Shown piece after piece: positions 10,875 through 21,484 of a stretch of 64,000 bases of DNA. The translations under genes and the position numbers were made by a program. The number at the start of each line of letters is the position of its first letter. The first letter of the stretch is position 1. The stretch lies in NCBI GenBank assembly GCA_023653785.1, contig JAMKCH010022324.1, forward strand, positions 1 to 64,000. The letters are read 5' to 3'. The DNA comes from Ophioderma brevispina. Its lineage: Eukaryota > Echinodermata > Ophiuroidea > Amphilepidida > Ophiodermatidae. Below the pieces are notes generated by a model that was not told the origin of the DNA, ran no database searches, and was given only the letters and a program-made list of their open reading frames with translations.

Positions 10875-11017
10875 CGAGTGTGCAGAGCGTCTATTTATTG
10901 TGTGTGTTCCCCGCGCACCTCCGCCTCATATTCTCAAGGAGGCATTCTCTTGCTTTGGTAATCTCATCGACGTGTTCATGCTGAACAATAGGAACCATGG
11001 ATTTGCAAAGTATGCTG
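10875..11017 (+). CDS. RBM45: RBM45 exon: N-terminal half of last RRM
   Basis: This is the clearest coding exon in the window. It starts after TTTTTAG and ends at a GTAAGT donor, with one uninterrupted frame. It reads ECAERLFIVCVP (RNP2-like strand), a helix ending LKEAFSCFGNLIDVFML, and NNRNHGFAKYA (RNP1-like). Human RBM45 has ERLFIVFNP, EDIFCRFGNLIEVYLV and GKNVGYAKYA in the same order. The split GAT codon at the junction with 12349 restores the D of human KYADR. RBM45 binds RNA and is known in vertebrates as a nuclear protein of neural development and of neurodegeneration-associated inclusions; its role in this animal is inferred only by orthology. Confidence 0.9.
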
Positions 11018-11233
11018 GTAAGTGAGATATCAGTATTTACAGTTCCCGCAGAAGAATCGTGGCCAGGGTATTAGACCCCTGCTGCGTACGTACAGAGTTC
11101 AGCGTAAGACAGAGCATACGTGCTTGCATCTCATTCACAATGAGCTGCGTAAATACGCCCATACATTACCCCGTTGCTATGTGCGTATCAAGTGTTCCAC
11201 ACAGGCCACAATTGAATTGCGGGAACTGTAGAC

Positions 11234-11566
11234 GGTTTTCATGATCATTGGAGTATTCCTTGAGAAGAAAATGCCATTTTCATACTTAATTTTCATAGCA
11301 GTAGATGATTTGTTTATTATTTACGCTATCGTTCTGTCACTTCGCTCGTGTCCTTTGTTTGATCAACGAAGTTCGCAAGCTTGTGGCAGGCTGGCTGAAG
11401 TCATGTGATGTATTTTCGCTGGCTCCTTTCATTATTGCGTGTGACATTGCAATTGTAGCATAGGGAATAAAGATGGCAGCTTCCATGATTGCTGTACAGT
11501 CGCATACATTAGTCGGAATGAATCTGGATATTTTTTGCAAGGAATACTCCAATGACCATGAAAACC
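11234..11566. mobile_element. MITE with 28-bp terminal inverted repeats
   Basis: Left end GGTTTTCATGATCATTGG then AGTATTCCTTG; right end CAAGGAATACT then CCAATGACCATGAAAACC, an almost perfect 28-bp inverted repeat. The 333-base element is non-coding and lies in the intron between the two halves of the last RRM. I could not assign a superfamily or a clear target duplication. Confidence 0.75.
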
Positions 11567-11600
11567 ATCTAGTACATCTAGGGATATTTCATTATATACC

Positions 11601-11950
11601 ATACTGATCCAAGTATAGTCCCATGATCAGTTATAATCCCACCATACGTTTTTGCTGGAGGGCAATAGAAAATATGCAATTTTTGTTATTTCTTTTTTGG
11701 TAGTATTTTCTTGTGATTTTCTTCACAAGGTTATTTAGGTTCATGCTTCAGTTCATTACAGGTCTTTGTTGATCACACATCTCATTTGACACTTGAAAAT
11801 ATCTGGAATAAGTTTAGCCCTGAAAGGCTGAATTGTTGATGCTCAGGTGTTTCATGCTAGGGTGGATATCCCATTATAATCCCACCCCCTAAATTCAAGC
11901 TAATTTCAGGTTAAAAACAGGTGGGATTATACTAGGGTCAGTACAGTATG
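11601..11950. mobile_element. Second inverted-repeat MITE in the same intron
   Basis: The left end ATACTGATCCAAGTATAGTC is an imperfect inverse of the right end, which reads GGTGGGATTATACTAGGGTC and then AGTACAGTAT. The word 'ataatcccacc' recurs inside. About 350 bases, non-coding, 35 bases after the previous element. Confidence 0.55.
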
Positions 11951-12150
11951 TGCCGATAAATTCATGCCAATAAGATTTTTTTCTTATTCAGAATGTCTGG
12001 TTTGATCAGTGCATGGGAGATTAAACTTAAATATGCTGTTGGGCAACTATCTTTAAAGGCTTCTGAAAGTGGCTCTATAAGAGACCACACACGGATGAAA
12101 TAGTATACAAATAGTGAATTTTTACAAGTGCACTAATAAAAATAATATGA

Positions 12151-12218
12151 GTTGAAAGATGGAATGATCCACTTAATGAGGCATAAGCCAAGTTGAATGG
12201 AACATTCCATCTTTCAAC
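12151..12218. repeat. Perfect 16-bp hairpin in last RBM45 intron
   Basis: GTTGAAAGATGGAATG at 12151-12166 is repeated exactly inverted at 12203-12218 with a 36-base loop. It lies 130 bases before the terminal exon, so the pre-mRNA could fold there. It may be a relic of a small MITE. Confidence 0.7.
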
Positions 12219-12348
12219 AAATTGTTTTCAAACTCGTGGAAGTGATTTCAGTAGGGTCCTTTTCATTATATCAATTTTTTTCATGCCATTATGTCCCATT
12301 AATGGCATCTTACATTTTTCCCTTTTTCTACTTTTTTCACCTGTTTAG

Positions 12349-12470
12349 ATAAGAAAAGTGCAGATAAGGCCATGGAGGTACTGCATGGAGCAGAATTGGC
12401 AGGGATTCGACTCAAGGTCCTGCCTGCCGAACCAATGGATGAAAGCAGAAAGCGCCCTCGTACTACATAG
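12349..12470 (+). CDS. RBM45: RBM45 terminal coding exon
   Basis: It starts after CCTGTTTAG, and the frame is open to TAG at 12468-12470. It reads DKKSADKAME, VLHGAELAGIRLKVLPA and ends ESRKRPRTT. Human RBM45 ends [41 protein letters not shown], so the last helix, the last strand and the basic C-terminal tail (which overlaps a nuclear localisation signal in human RBM45) are all preserved, with the stop at the same place. No frame damage. The 3' untranslated region follows. Confidence 0.92.
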
Positions 12471-12820
12471 ATTAACTACGGTTTGTAATAAGGTAGGTCT
12501 CAGCAATAGGACATATTTCAGGCATATATTCTTAACTTATAGTCAACCAAGGTAAGGTCTCACAATGTTGGTGTTAACTGGCCAACTGAAAAGAAAGGTT
12601 TGCCAATAAGCTAAAAATAAGTGGTACTTCTCGGACATATTTAGGAATTCAGAATCTATGTACAATTATGTATATATCAATATAAAAGAGAAAATATGCA
12701 AATTTTTGCTTTCAAGGAAATAAAGCAATTCAAAAAACAATACCTTGAGATATAACATTTTGTTTTTTTTATATGAATTGAATATCATGGTCTGTCACAA
12801 TAAAATACAAAGAAAAAAAA
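12471..12820 (+). promoter_or_regulatory. RBM45: RBM45 3' UTR with AATAAA candidates
   Basis: Downstream of the stop codon, AATAAA occurs at 12719-12724 and 12799-12804 in A/U-rich sequence. Either could direct polyadenylation about 250-350 bases after the stop. The UTR end is inferred. Confidence 0.45.
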
Positions 12821-13318
12821 TCATTTAAATATATAATTTTGATTTGTGTTTTTAAAAATGTGTGTGTTGCTATTTTTGCAGAATCTGTAACAAGTATAAT
12901 TGAATTCCATAAGATAGGATTATGAAAGTAGTAGTAAATCCAAAGTTTTAAATCCGGTTTTGTCCCCGTGTACGAGGGTGGCCAGATTTACCTCGCACTC
13001 GTAGCAACCGCCCTTACTCCCTCCTTCACTTCACCTGATTCATTGGATCCTCCATCCTCAAACCAACCCTCCTACTCTCCTCCACTTGCTTCTTCCAGAT
13101 TTTGTTAAAAATTTACTGGTGTATAGTGGGGTGAATATCAATGGGTAAGTCTTCCACAATGGATAATGGATAAGGAAAGTCTTCCACAAAAAATAAGGAT
13201 TCCATATGGAATAGTCCATTATACGTGAACACCCATGTGCCAGTTTTACATAGACTTTACACATTACAGAGGCTGCACATGAGTGAGTTGCAACTGTATT
13301 GCTTCAGGTTGGTAAGGT
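12821..13318. other. Intergenic, nothing recognised
   Basis: Sequence between the RBM45 3' end and a terminal-inverted-repeat element; only short internal repeats ('tcttccacaa' twice near 13148 and 13179) were seen. Confidence 0.4.
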
Positions 13319-14536
13319 ATACACGAATCCGACGGCGACTATGATCGCCCCTACGCCGTGGGCGGCGCACTCACCATCTGCCATGACTGGGGGGCATCTT
13401 TTGCCTTTCTCGTTATACACCGCATTTACGTTGTACGTGTTACCACAAAGAAGCAATAATTTTGATCAGTTCTGACGGCAAAAATCAACACTATTTCACT
13501 GTTATCCATTTGTATATCATCATGGGCGGCTCAGGAAAAAATGTAAATTTCTTGGCTGCACAAATAGCGATAAAAAGTTACAAAAATGGAAACGAACTGC
13601 GTGTGAAATTCACTCGCCAATGACACATAAAGAATGTGAATGTCTACAGCCGTATCAGATGCATCGGTTCCCAAATGGAAAAACCACCGAATCTGCCAAG
13701 CTTCTAATGAAGTGGAATGAACTTATTTTATTTTTATTATTTTCATTTAGTTTGCTTTAAATACGATTGTTGTTTTCACAAAATTCCATTTTAAAACATG
13801 GTTAAATTTAGTTCCACATGTCATGTACACGTACATCACTACAAACCAAAACAATCATTGTATCCATTTCAGTCTAAATACCACATTGTAACTCGCCGGT
13901 CATTTTCCATTGTACTGATAGTCCAGGCGTAGCACATTCCATGCACATACGAGACTAATTTTGTTCAGATCTCCAAAATCGATCACATGGGCACGGGAGC
14001 GTCCTTTCTAAAACATCAACAACCCGCATCGGAAGATGTCACATTTTTTCAGCAATACGATCGGTCTTTGGGAACTATTCAATTTTTCACGTACATGTAA
14101 TATATCAACATTCTGTTGTTACTTTATTTTTGTCTGGATGTTTGAATTTTACGAAAATGATTTTTCGCACGCGGCTGTTATTACCAATTTTTAACGCGTA
14201 TTCCCGTGCACGTATTCTAACTATAAGCGTTCATTTCTTAGTCACGCGCAGTGGGCGAGATAACCTTCAAGTTTTACAATAACAGTAAGACACTTGCCCT
14301 GGAATTCCAGTTTAGGCCAGTCCCTGACATCATCCTTCCATAAATCCATGGAATAAACGGTGAAAATTGTTAAAAATTGCGAAAAAGGTAGGTTGTAAAT
14401 TCTTATTATTTCGTTAAGCTCGTAAAAGGCAATATGCAGCGTGTGTGTACTGTGTGTTTGGTGGCCAGGATGCCCCCCAGTAATGGCGGCGACGTAGAGG
14501 GTGTCCTTTCGAGGCTTCCCCGTCGGATTCGTGTAT
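13319..14536. mobile_element. 1.2-kb terminal-inverted-repeat element
   Basis: The left end ATACACGAATCCGACGG is an exact inverse of the right end CCGTCGGATTCGTGTAT. The similarity continues inward on both sides: 'actggggggcatc' and 'gcctttctcg' on the left, 'gatgccccccagt' and 'cgtaaaaggc' on the right, so the inverted repeats extend about 100 bp. If the target is TA, the element proper is CACGAATCC...GGATTCGTG. No transposase-like frame is seen, so it is probably a non-autonomous DNA transposon. Confidence 0.75.
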
Positions 14537-14720
14537 TTGACAGCTCTACATTTTCAGTCAAATCTATTGGGCTTAGTGATCTTGAGATCATACTATTTTA
14601 GTACAACTTCAAGATGAGCAAGTGCAACAAATTTGAGTTTGACATGTCCTGAATCAAAGGGAGTCAATAGTCATATGCTCATACATATTATTTCATTTAC
14701 AAAAACATTGACAATTTTTG

Positions 14721-15162
14721 TGTCGCCTGCCCTAAGGCAGGAAGACACATAGGGATCACTTTGTCCACTGTTGTTGTTGATGTCTATTGTTGTTGATGTG
14801 AAAAAGGGTTAACATTTGCCTGTGATATCCACATACTTTGATGGATTTAAACCAAACTTGGGTCACAGGTGCAACATGGCATCCTCCTTTGATGAGGTCA
14901 AAGGTCACATACCAAGGTCAAAGGTCACATACCAAGGTCAAAGGTCATGTGAGGTCATGTTGTAAGATAGGCTAAAAATGTAAAATTGACCTCATTTGAA
15001 AAGTTGCAGTTCAATTGGAACCAAATTTGGTTTATGGAGTTTACATGCAAACCCTCATTTGTTTATGAGGTCAAAGGTCACATATCAAGGTCAAAGGTCA
15101 CATATCAGAGTCAAAGGTCATGTTAGGCGCTATCATTCACAAAACTGCAACGGCAGGCGACA
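14721..15162. mobile_element. AGGTCA-array MITE, short copy
   Basis: Terminal inverted repeats TGTCGCCTGCC ... GGCAGGCGACA. The interior holds two clusters of perfect direct repeats AGGTCA-A-AGGTCA spaced exactly 20 bases: 14895-14907, 14915-14927, 14935-14947; then 15068-15080, 15088-15100 and a degenerate one at 15108-15120. Such DR1 elements are the classical binding sites for HNF4, RXR and COUP-TF class nuclear receptors. This copy has two larger units; the copy at 580-1477 has about five. It is non-coding. Confidence 0.82.
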
Positions 15163-15690
15163 TAAACGGTCCGGGACGATTGTCTTTTTAATTCATTGAT
15201 AGTTAAATTTTTATGTTAGAAAGTTTGCCAGTGTGGTTCAATTCTACTCTCAGAGAAAATACTGGTGAGATGTATAGACACTGGTTCACATGATGAAATT
15301 GAAGGCTGAGAGGGCTGCACCCCTGCCCAATATGCAGTGCTATCAATGTCTATTTAAAAGCAATATTAGCAATTTTTTGAAGAGCGCCCCAATTTTTCTT
15401 TTTTTAAAAATTGGAGATTTTACACGATTGCCATGTAACTGGCTAGTAAAAATATACCTGTGAATGGTAGCTCGAAAAATGCCTAGGGTCACGAACGAAG
15501 GAAATTTTGTACTAGAATAATTATTTATCGGGGAGCCCGATAATAATTAAACGGCAGCTGGAAAACGGATTCCCAATGTGAAATTAGCGGGGGAAATAGC
15601 GGCCATGATGGTATTGCTCGTCCATTAGTGTTTTAATATTCAGGGCAAGCCAAATGTTAGAGGGTATTTTTCTTGGAGGTGGCACTATTT
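15163..15690. other. Intergenic, nothing recognised
   Basis: A/T-rich sequence with a small GC patch at 15525-15600. No exon or repeat family was identified. Confidence 0.4.
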
Positions 15691-16560
15691 CATCATGGAC
15701 GTATATAAACGTAGATTCCCAGCTCTACCGTGTAACCTAGGCTACCGAAGGGGGTGGTTACCACCCCTTCAGTTTTTTCCCCGGTTGCTTAAAACCCCCT
15801 TTTTTGGTCTGCCAAATTATTTATGTAATTGTCAATTGTCATGTTCTGCTCCTTTAATCCAAAAAACAAACATCCACCAGGATAGGTAAGTACAGGGTGA
15901 TCCCAACGTGCTCGATAGGGGGGGGGGTGGTAACCACCCCCCTCCGAAGAGAAGTACCGAACATGCTAACACAACACAGGAAATCACAGAAACTTGGATT
16001 GTGCGGTACCAATTTGAGAAGAATGGTCCTCCTCTTTCCATGATACCAAAATGAGTACCAAATGCCTAGGAATTAGTCCACAATGGACGCATAAAGTTTG
16101 CATGTAAACAAAACTGCCATTTCCATAGACACCCACATGAAAAATTCAATTTTTCGCCAAAAAGGTTAGGAAAAATCACGAAGATTTTTCATTGCGGTTT
16201 TTTTGGACCTCTACTTGATGGGAAGATGATAGTTTTATATAATGACATCATTTTAGAACTATAACTACATATATAATATAATTCAAAAAATTAAAATATC
16301 AATTTTCCACCATTATTCAGTAGTTTCGTTACTTCCTCAAACATATGAAGTCATGGTTGACATTCATAATGGATGTTAGTAATTATTGTGGTACCCAATG
16401 GAAAGAAAAAGCAGAAAGAAACTATAAGCTATCCTTTGGTACCAAATTTTCCTGGAAGCGGGTGTTCAGTAACGGAAAACACGGGGGGGTGGTAACCACC
16501 CAACCCCCCCTACGGCAATTTTGTTACAAAAATGGCTCAGGTAGACGAGGGTAAGTCCAA
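15691..16560. repeat. Repeat family with GGTGGTTACCACC palindromes
   Basis: Three copies of a GC palindrome, GGGGGTGGTTACCACCCC or its GGTAACC variant, occur at about 15751-15770, 15920-15943 and 16486-16510. They are followed by related text ('gataccaaa(a)tgagtacc', 'tcctctttcc'). A further copy lies at 47565-47582 inside the 4.6-kb insertion, with the same downstream wording on the opposite strand. It is a dispersed repeat whose most conserved part is the palindrome; class unknown. Confidence 0.55.
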
Positions 16561-17685
16561 TCTGGGGATCCCAATTCTATTACAAAAATCATTATTTTGT
16601 GATAAATACGCATTTTTTCGCATTCTCGTTCGCAGGTATAGTTTCCTAGACAATTACCAACAAAAATGTGCAAAAATATCAAATTTTGAAAATTGGGGGC
16701 GTCTCTCAAAAATGTGCTAAGATTGCTTTAAAATCAAGACTATGCAGGAGGTTCATAAAGCTAAATAAAATATAATTGGTCAGGTAAAGGCTGACCAGAG
16801 ATTTTGAATGATAATTTTTGTGTGTAATAATGGAAATAGTCAAATGCTGGAACTAAAGATAGTCACCTAAAAATGTTAATTCCAAAGTTTGAGAGGAATC
16901 TTTTTTTTTTTTTTTTTTTTTTTAATTTACTGTTTTTTGCACAGTATATCAGTGCAATAGGATACTGGGTATAAAAGTTCCGGATCCAGAAATTTATAAG
17001 GTTCGTAATTTTCTATAGGAAGAACTTCGGTTTAGGTTGGTTGTTAAATTACCCATGATATGATATGGACAAGCTTTATGAATGTAAAAAAACACGGTTT
17101 GTTTGAAATTAGTGCGCCCTCATCAGGAAATCTCTGAGTCGCCTCTGTAATCAGAAGTTCAGATGTGATCAAACAGATATTTGTTCATGAACGAGAAAGC
17201 AGTTTGTGGTACTCTACCATCATTGACCTGTAATTAATCCTGTAAAATAGGGAAAAATGGCTCCTGGAATTGTTTTCTGGCAATGTAAACAAAAAATTCA
17301 GGTAGGTCGGTCATTAATGCTAATGTGTATGAATGAGAAAAAGGAAAAGTTAAAAAAACAATGCTCCTCATCATCAATGTATGACAACCCGTAGACAAAA
17401 ACCCAAAGCTATCTCACATGGTCACATTCTTCGGTCATGTTGTGACATAAAAAAAAAACGGTTAGGTGTACTTTCAAACCCAATTGCAACCAAAGTGACC
17501 AACCAAACTTTATTTTTCCCCCATGACAAATAACCAAATCAATGTGAATGAAAGTGGAAAAAATTTTATTTTTGGGCAATTGGGGACTGATGGTTTATTA
17601 ATTATGTAAAAAAAGTATAACAGGATTGGGTTGCATGACAAAACAGCTGGTTGGTTTGAAAGTTAAAAAATCCACCGGGTTTTAG
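16561..17685. other. Intergenic, poly-T tract
   Basis: A/T-rich sequence with a run of about 24 T at 16900-16923. No gene or element recognised. Confidence 0.45.
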
Positions 17686-17793
17686 GTCACAAACGGGACA
17701 GAAGACATGGTCCCACTAAGATGAGTAGGTTGGATGGAATGCTGGATGTTTTACTTTCTCCACGTAGCAGTAGTACCCAAAACATCTATTATG
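17686..17793 (+). CDS. Possible 5' exon of an unknown gene
   Basis: A segment bounded by a GGTTTTAG acceptor and a GTAAGA donor contains ATG at 17721 and reads MSRLDGMLDVLL then SPRSSSTQNIYY. The splice signals at both ends are good and the composition differs from the flanks, but I recognise no protein family. An earlier ATG at 17706 stops after five codons. A longer, unspliced frame runs on to 17939. It may be chance. Confidence 0.22.
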
Positions 17794-18660
17794 GTAAGAT
17801 TTTCATGAATGTAGAGGAAAAGCCAGGACCATTTGCGGTGTATAATATTTTGGTGTGGCAAGATCCAGCCCAAAGATATTGGCTTGTTCTTGTAGGATTA
17901 CTCTTAAGGGGCATTATTGATCCCAGCCTCATCCCCTGACTTACCTAAAAAAAAAGTGAGAATTTTGATATCATATGAACTGTGACTTTAAGTATAGTAA
18001 TGTGCCTATACTTGGTCCGGCTGGAAATATGAAGGACGAGCGAGTAATACCCATTTATTGCCCTTCAAGTAGCAGTGCGATTGTGACGGGAATAGTGTGC
18101 ACTGAAGGCGGTACAATGTGTACGCCCGCGTTGTTACGGTACTTAGTCCTCTCAGGCTCGACGTATAATTTAAGTGCAAATTTGATTCTACTCTGGAAGA
18201 AGAAATTTACAAACCCGGGACAGGAAATTACAAAACGGTGGCCTTTAGGGCACCAGGGTGATACAAATTTTAGGCATCATAACATCAAAAGCACATCAGA
18301 ATCAACTTGGAAATTTTGGAATAACCCTTTCGTGGTAATGTCTAGTGAAACATAGAGAAACAAATGATGTGCTTGGATCAGAAATAAACCTTTAACCTCT
18401 CTTCCCTTTTATTACAGCTTTGTTGTGGTCTTCTCTGTATTAACAAAAAAAATACCATTTCCGTTCATCTGCCTGACAGGCCGACCAGACCAGGGAACAA
18501 GACGGAGGTAAATAACACACTTGACTGACCTTGGACATCACCTGTCACAATATTCTAGAAATAGCTTCTGGGATGACCCAACTTCACGAACTAATGTCTA
18601 TACAAAATGAAAACGACCTTACCTAAAGAAAGTAAACGTGGTGGTTAACCATGAAAACAA
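17794..18660. other. Unassigned, with a 126-codon open frame
   Basis: A + strand frame at 17975-18355 stays open for 126 codons (it includes PIYCPSSSSAIVTGIVC and ends WNNPFVVMSSET), long for this indel-rich window. I recognise no domain, signal peptide or splice structure. A pyrimidine-rich AG at about 18417 could be an acceptor. The 'ttaaggggcattattgatcc' text at 17908 resembles the start of TTAA MITE family 1, so part of it may be repeat-derived. Confidence 0.2.
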
Positions 18661-18983
18661 GGACTTGGATGAAGGGACAGTGGAAGAACTTGAGACCCAT
18701 CAATAGCCTCATTAACAGAGGTGAAAGATCACTGACATTACACACAAGATTCAGATGGTTGCTGACTCTTGAGCTGGAATTTTACTGATGACCCCAGGAG
18801 CCCAAAATACTAGACAAGAGAACGACTTGGTCAGACGACAGTGGAAGAATGCGGACCCAGCAATAGCCTCAATTACCAGAGGTGAACCGACATGAAATAC
18901 ACACAAGACTCAGGCAATGGACTCTGGATGGAATTTTACTGATGGACCCCAGGACAGGAGCCCAAACGCTAGATAACAGTTTG
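18661..18983. repeat. Two-unit tandem duplication of about 160 bp
   Basis: 18661-18823 and 18825-18983 share 'gacagtggaagaa', 'caatagcctca', 'acacacaaga(t/c)tcag', 'ggaattttactgatg' and 'ggagcccaaa' in the same order, with about 80% similarity by eye. The surrounding 18480-19640 is also purine-rich and T-poor, unlike its neighbours, which could reflect a transcribed non-coding or degenerate coding sequence. Confidence 0.55.
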
Positions 18984-20858
18984 CTGACATAAGACTGTGG
19001 TTAAAGCGACTATGAACAAATTAGCAACCAGTCCATAGTCCCATTTCATGAAAAGCTACGGTCACTGATTTCTCAAGACTGAGGTATGTTATCTTTTGTA
19101 TGTACTGACAAACTGACGACCCTCTTCAAAAAGTCTCTTTAAGGGAAGACAAAGTCCTCTGACTCAAGACTTAATGGAATCGTAACCGCGACTCACTGGA
19201 ACCACAAACTTCTTTGAGCAAGGCCGGAAAGGGAGAATGATTGGATGACAGAAACTTAACCATAAAAAGCATCTTACAATTGGCCAAAAATATCTGATCG
19301 TATGAACTACAAGAAAACCATGATGAGACTGAGTTGGTAAGATTAAAAACTAACATCACCACCAACCCAAGGATACTAACAAACCAAAACCAGCAATGCT
19401 TATACCAAAGCAAAATCTTGACTCATAACTGGATGAAGTGCAATAGGACCAACGGCTAACTGGAGGACCTCACACATTTATCACAATCACAGATGACTAA
19501 GTTTACCGACAGTACATGCTGTAGCTTCAAGGACGACATTCTACCAGCTAAGGACAGTAATATTACACGACGTTGTCAGCAAGAAGCGAGTTATATAAGA
19601 CTGTTCTTAAAAGACCTCAAAATTGGAAGCAGAGTACCAATGTCAGATTTTTATGATTAGAAAAATGTGACATGTGACTGTGAACTTAACCACTTCAGTG
19701 TATTGTGTATAAGAGAGCTTTTACTCTATTAAGACCTTTCTTATAGGTAAGCTTATCTCGCCAATTAGTACATAGTTATTGCACACTAGCCCAATATATA
19801 TAATGCAGTGGATATTGAGATTATGGTCAACATTTGCATTGTTTTTTGTGATGAACTGCAAAATTGTAAACCAATCTTTAAATGTCACAAAAATTAAGAC
19901 GGACGTGCATGAAGTTTTAGATTGATCACAGTGTTAAAACAATTACAAATTTACACCGATTGGCGCTTGACAAATCTAGGCATTCAAAGCTGATGTGGCA
20001 GGCTCCTAGTTCACTTGACTATCACAGCAAACCTTTCCACGACCAAGTTTAGCAAAGCAGACAGTACAACAAGAATAGAAAGGTAAGAAATAGACGATTT
20101 GCACTAGCCCCATAATGCATATCGTATTTGCCCCATTCCATTTTTTTTCCCCCGGGAAACTTGTACCAGAGTTTTGTGTTGCAAAAAAAAATGGTTGTTC
20201 GTTCGCGTCGCCGAAAGTTGCATAAATTACAATACAAAGAGTACCTTTTCACCATGAAGTTATCCCAAAAAGTAGAGAATATCAACAGGAACAAAAACAA
20301 TCGAGGCAATGGTGTTGAAATCAGTGGACAAAAATGTGATATTTTTGATCGTACCTGTGCCCTACTTGTCACCTGACGGACGATTACACCACTATAGTGC
20401 AACGGCCACAGATAGGGTAAGTTTTCTGGATTTTGTTTACGCTCTTTAACCTAGTTTTAGCCGACTTGAAGCTGGTACAAGTTCCCGGATGGAAAAGGGG
20501 CACATACCGAGATTGCATATGGGGATCATGCAAATGGTTATTGACCAAGATGATAATACTTCCTGTGGTGTGAAGTCTTCATTCCTGCAAAACCCAGCAC
20601 ACCCATTGACCCTTCATACAAGTCTCATATACAGTGTTGTAAAGGTGCACAACTTTTCTAACAGTTCTCTGATTGGCTGATTGTTATATATATATGATCA
20701 AGGCTGAGTAACCAATAAAAATAGACAAACTCTTACCTGTATGCAAAAGTCTCTGATTGGCGGATTTTGCCCATAGCCATCAGTCCAAACAGTGGCTAGT
20801 CAGAAGAAGCAAAAATGTGTACCAAATTGGCCCCATGGGAGGGACAGTGTGTGTAGGT
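18984..20858. other. Unassigned sequence
   Basis: 18984-19640 continues the T-poor composition noted for the tandem repeat. 20095-20405 has weak inverted ends ('atttgcacta' against 'tatagtgcaa') and open frames on both strands with no recognisable motif. No gene is supported. Confidence 0.35.
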
Positions 20859-21219
20859 GTAAAGGTCCCCCCATGGTACGATCGCTAATAGCCTCATCCC
20901 CAGGGATTTTACCGGAAGTAGTTAAAAAAAAAGCATTTGAAGAAAGAAGCTACTTATTTTCCCATTTTCCCCCTTTGACATTGAGGACTAAAGGATGTTC
21001 GTTTTGATTATTATGACCAAAAAAATATGCCACATTTGGTCGACCAATACTAATTTTACACAGTACTCTATGGGGATTACAATAAGTTTTTAGCTCTCAC
21101 TTCAAAAGGGTGGAAATATCGGTCGGGAGGATGTTAACAGATGGCGCTGTTGGGGTGAATGACCATTCTATCCGATCAAAAAATTTGATAAACTAAACAT
21201 CGGGTCATCCCTCCTTTAA
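20859..21219. mobile_element. TTAA MITE family 1, copy 2
   Basis: It starts near TGTAAAGGTCCCCCCATGG and ends CGGGTCATCCCTCCTTTAA. It shares 'gatcgctaatagcctcatcc', 'actctatggggattacaa' and the right end with the other family 1 copies. More diverged than the copies in the duplicated units. Confidence 0.6.
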
Positions 21220-21484
21220 TAATGTGTCATCCATGTCCTGGACTTTCTTGTTAATAACCATCAAAGGAAAGCTTTCCTTACTGAAATACCTAGAGTAAGA
21301 GAAAATGGAACTTTCTGAAGCAAAATTCTCAATTTTGATGGAGTAAAGTGTGGGGGGGAACAAGGTTATTGATCACATTTGTTGAACCACTTGTAATGCT
21401 TAAATTTTGCTCTTACAGTTGTTTTTAAACCCTTGCCATTACCCAATCCATATTTTGTGATAAAATTCATAGGGTGATATGATA
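21220..21484. other. Intergenic, nothing recognised
   Basis: Spacer of about 265 bases between a family 1 MITE and the element at 21485. No feature recognised. Confidence 0.4.
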
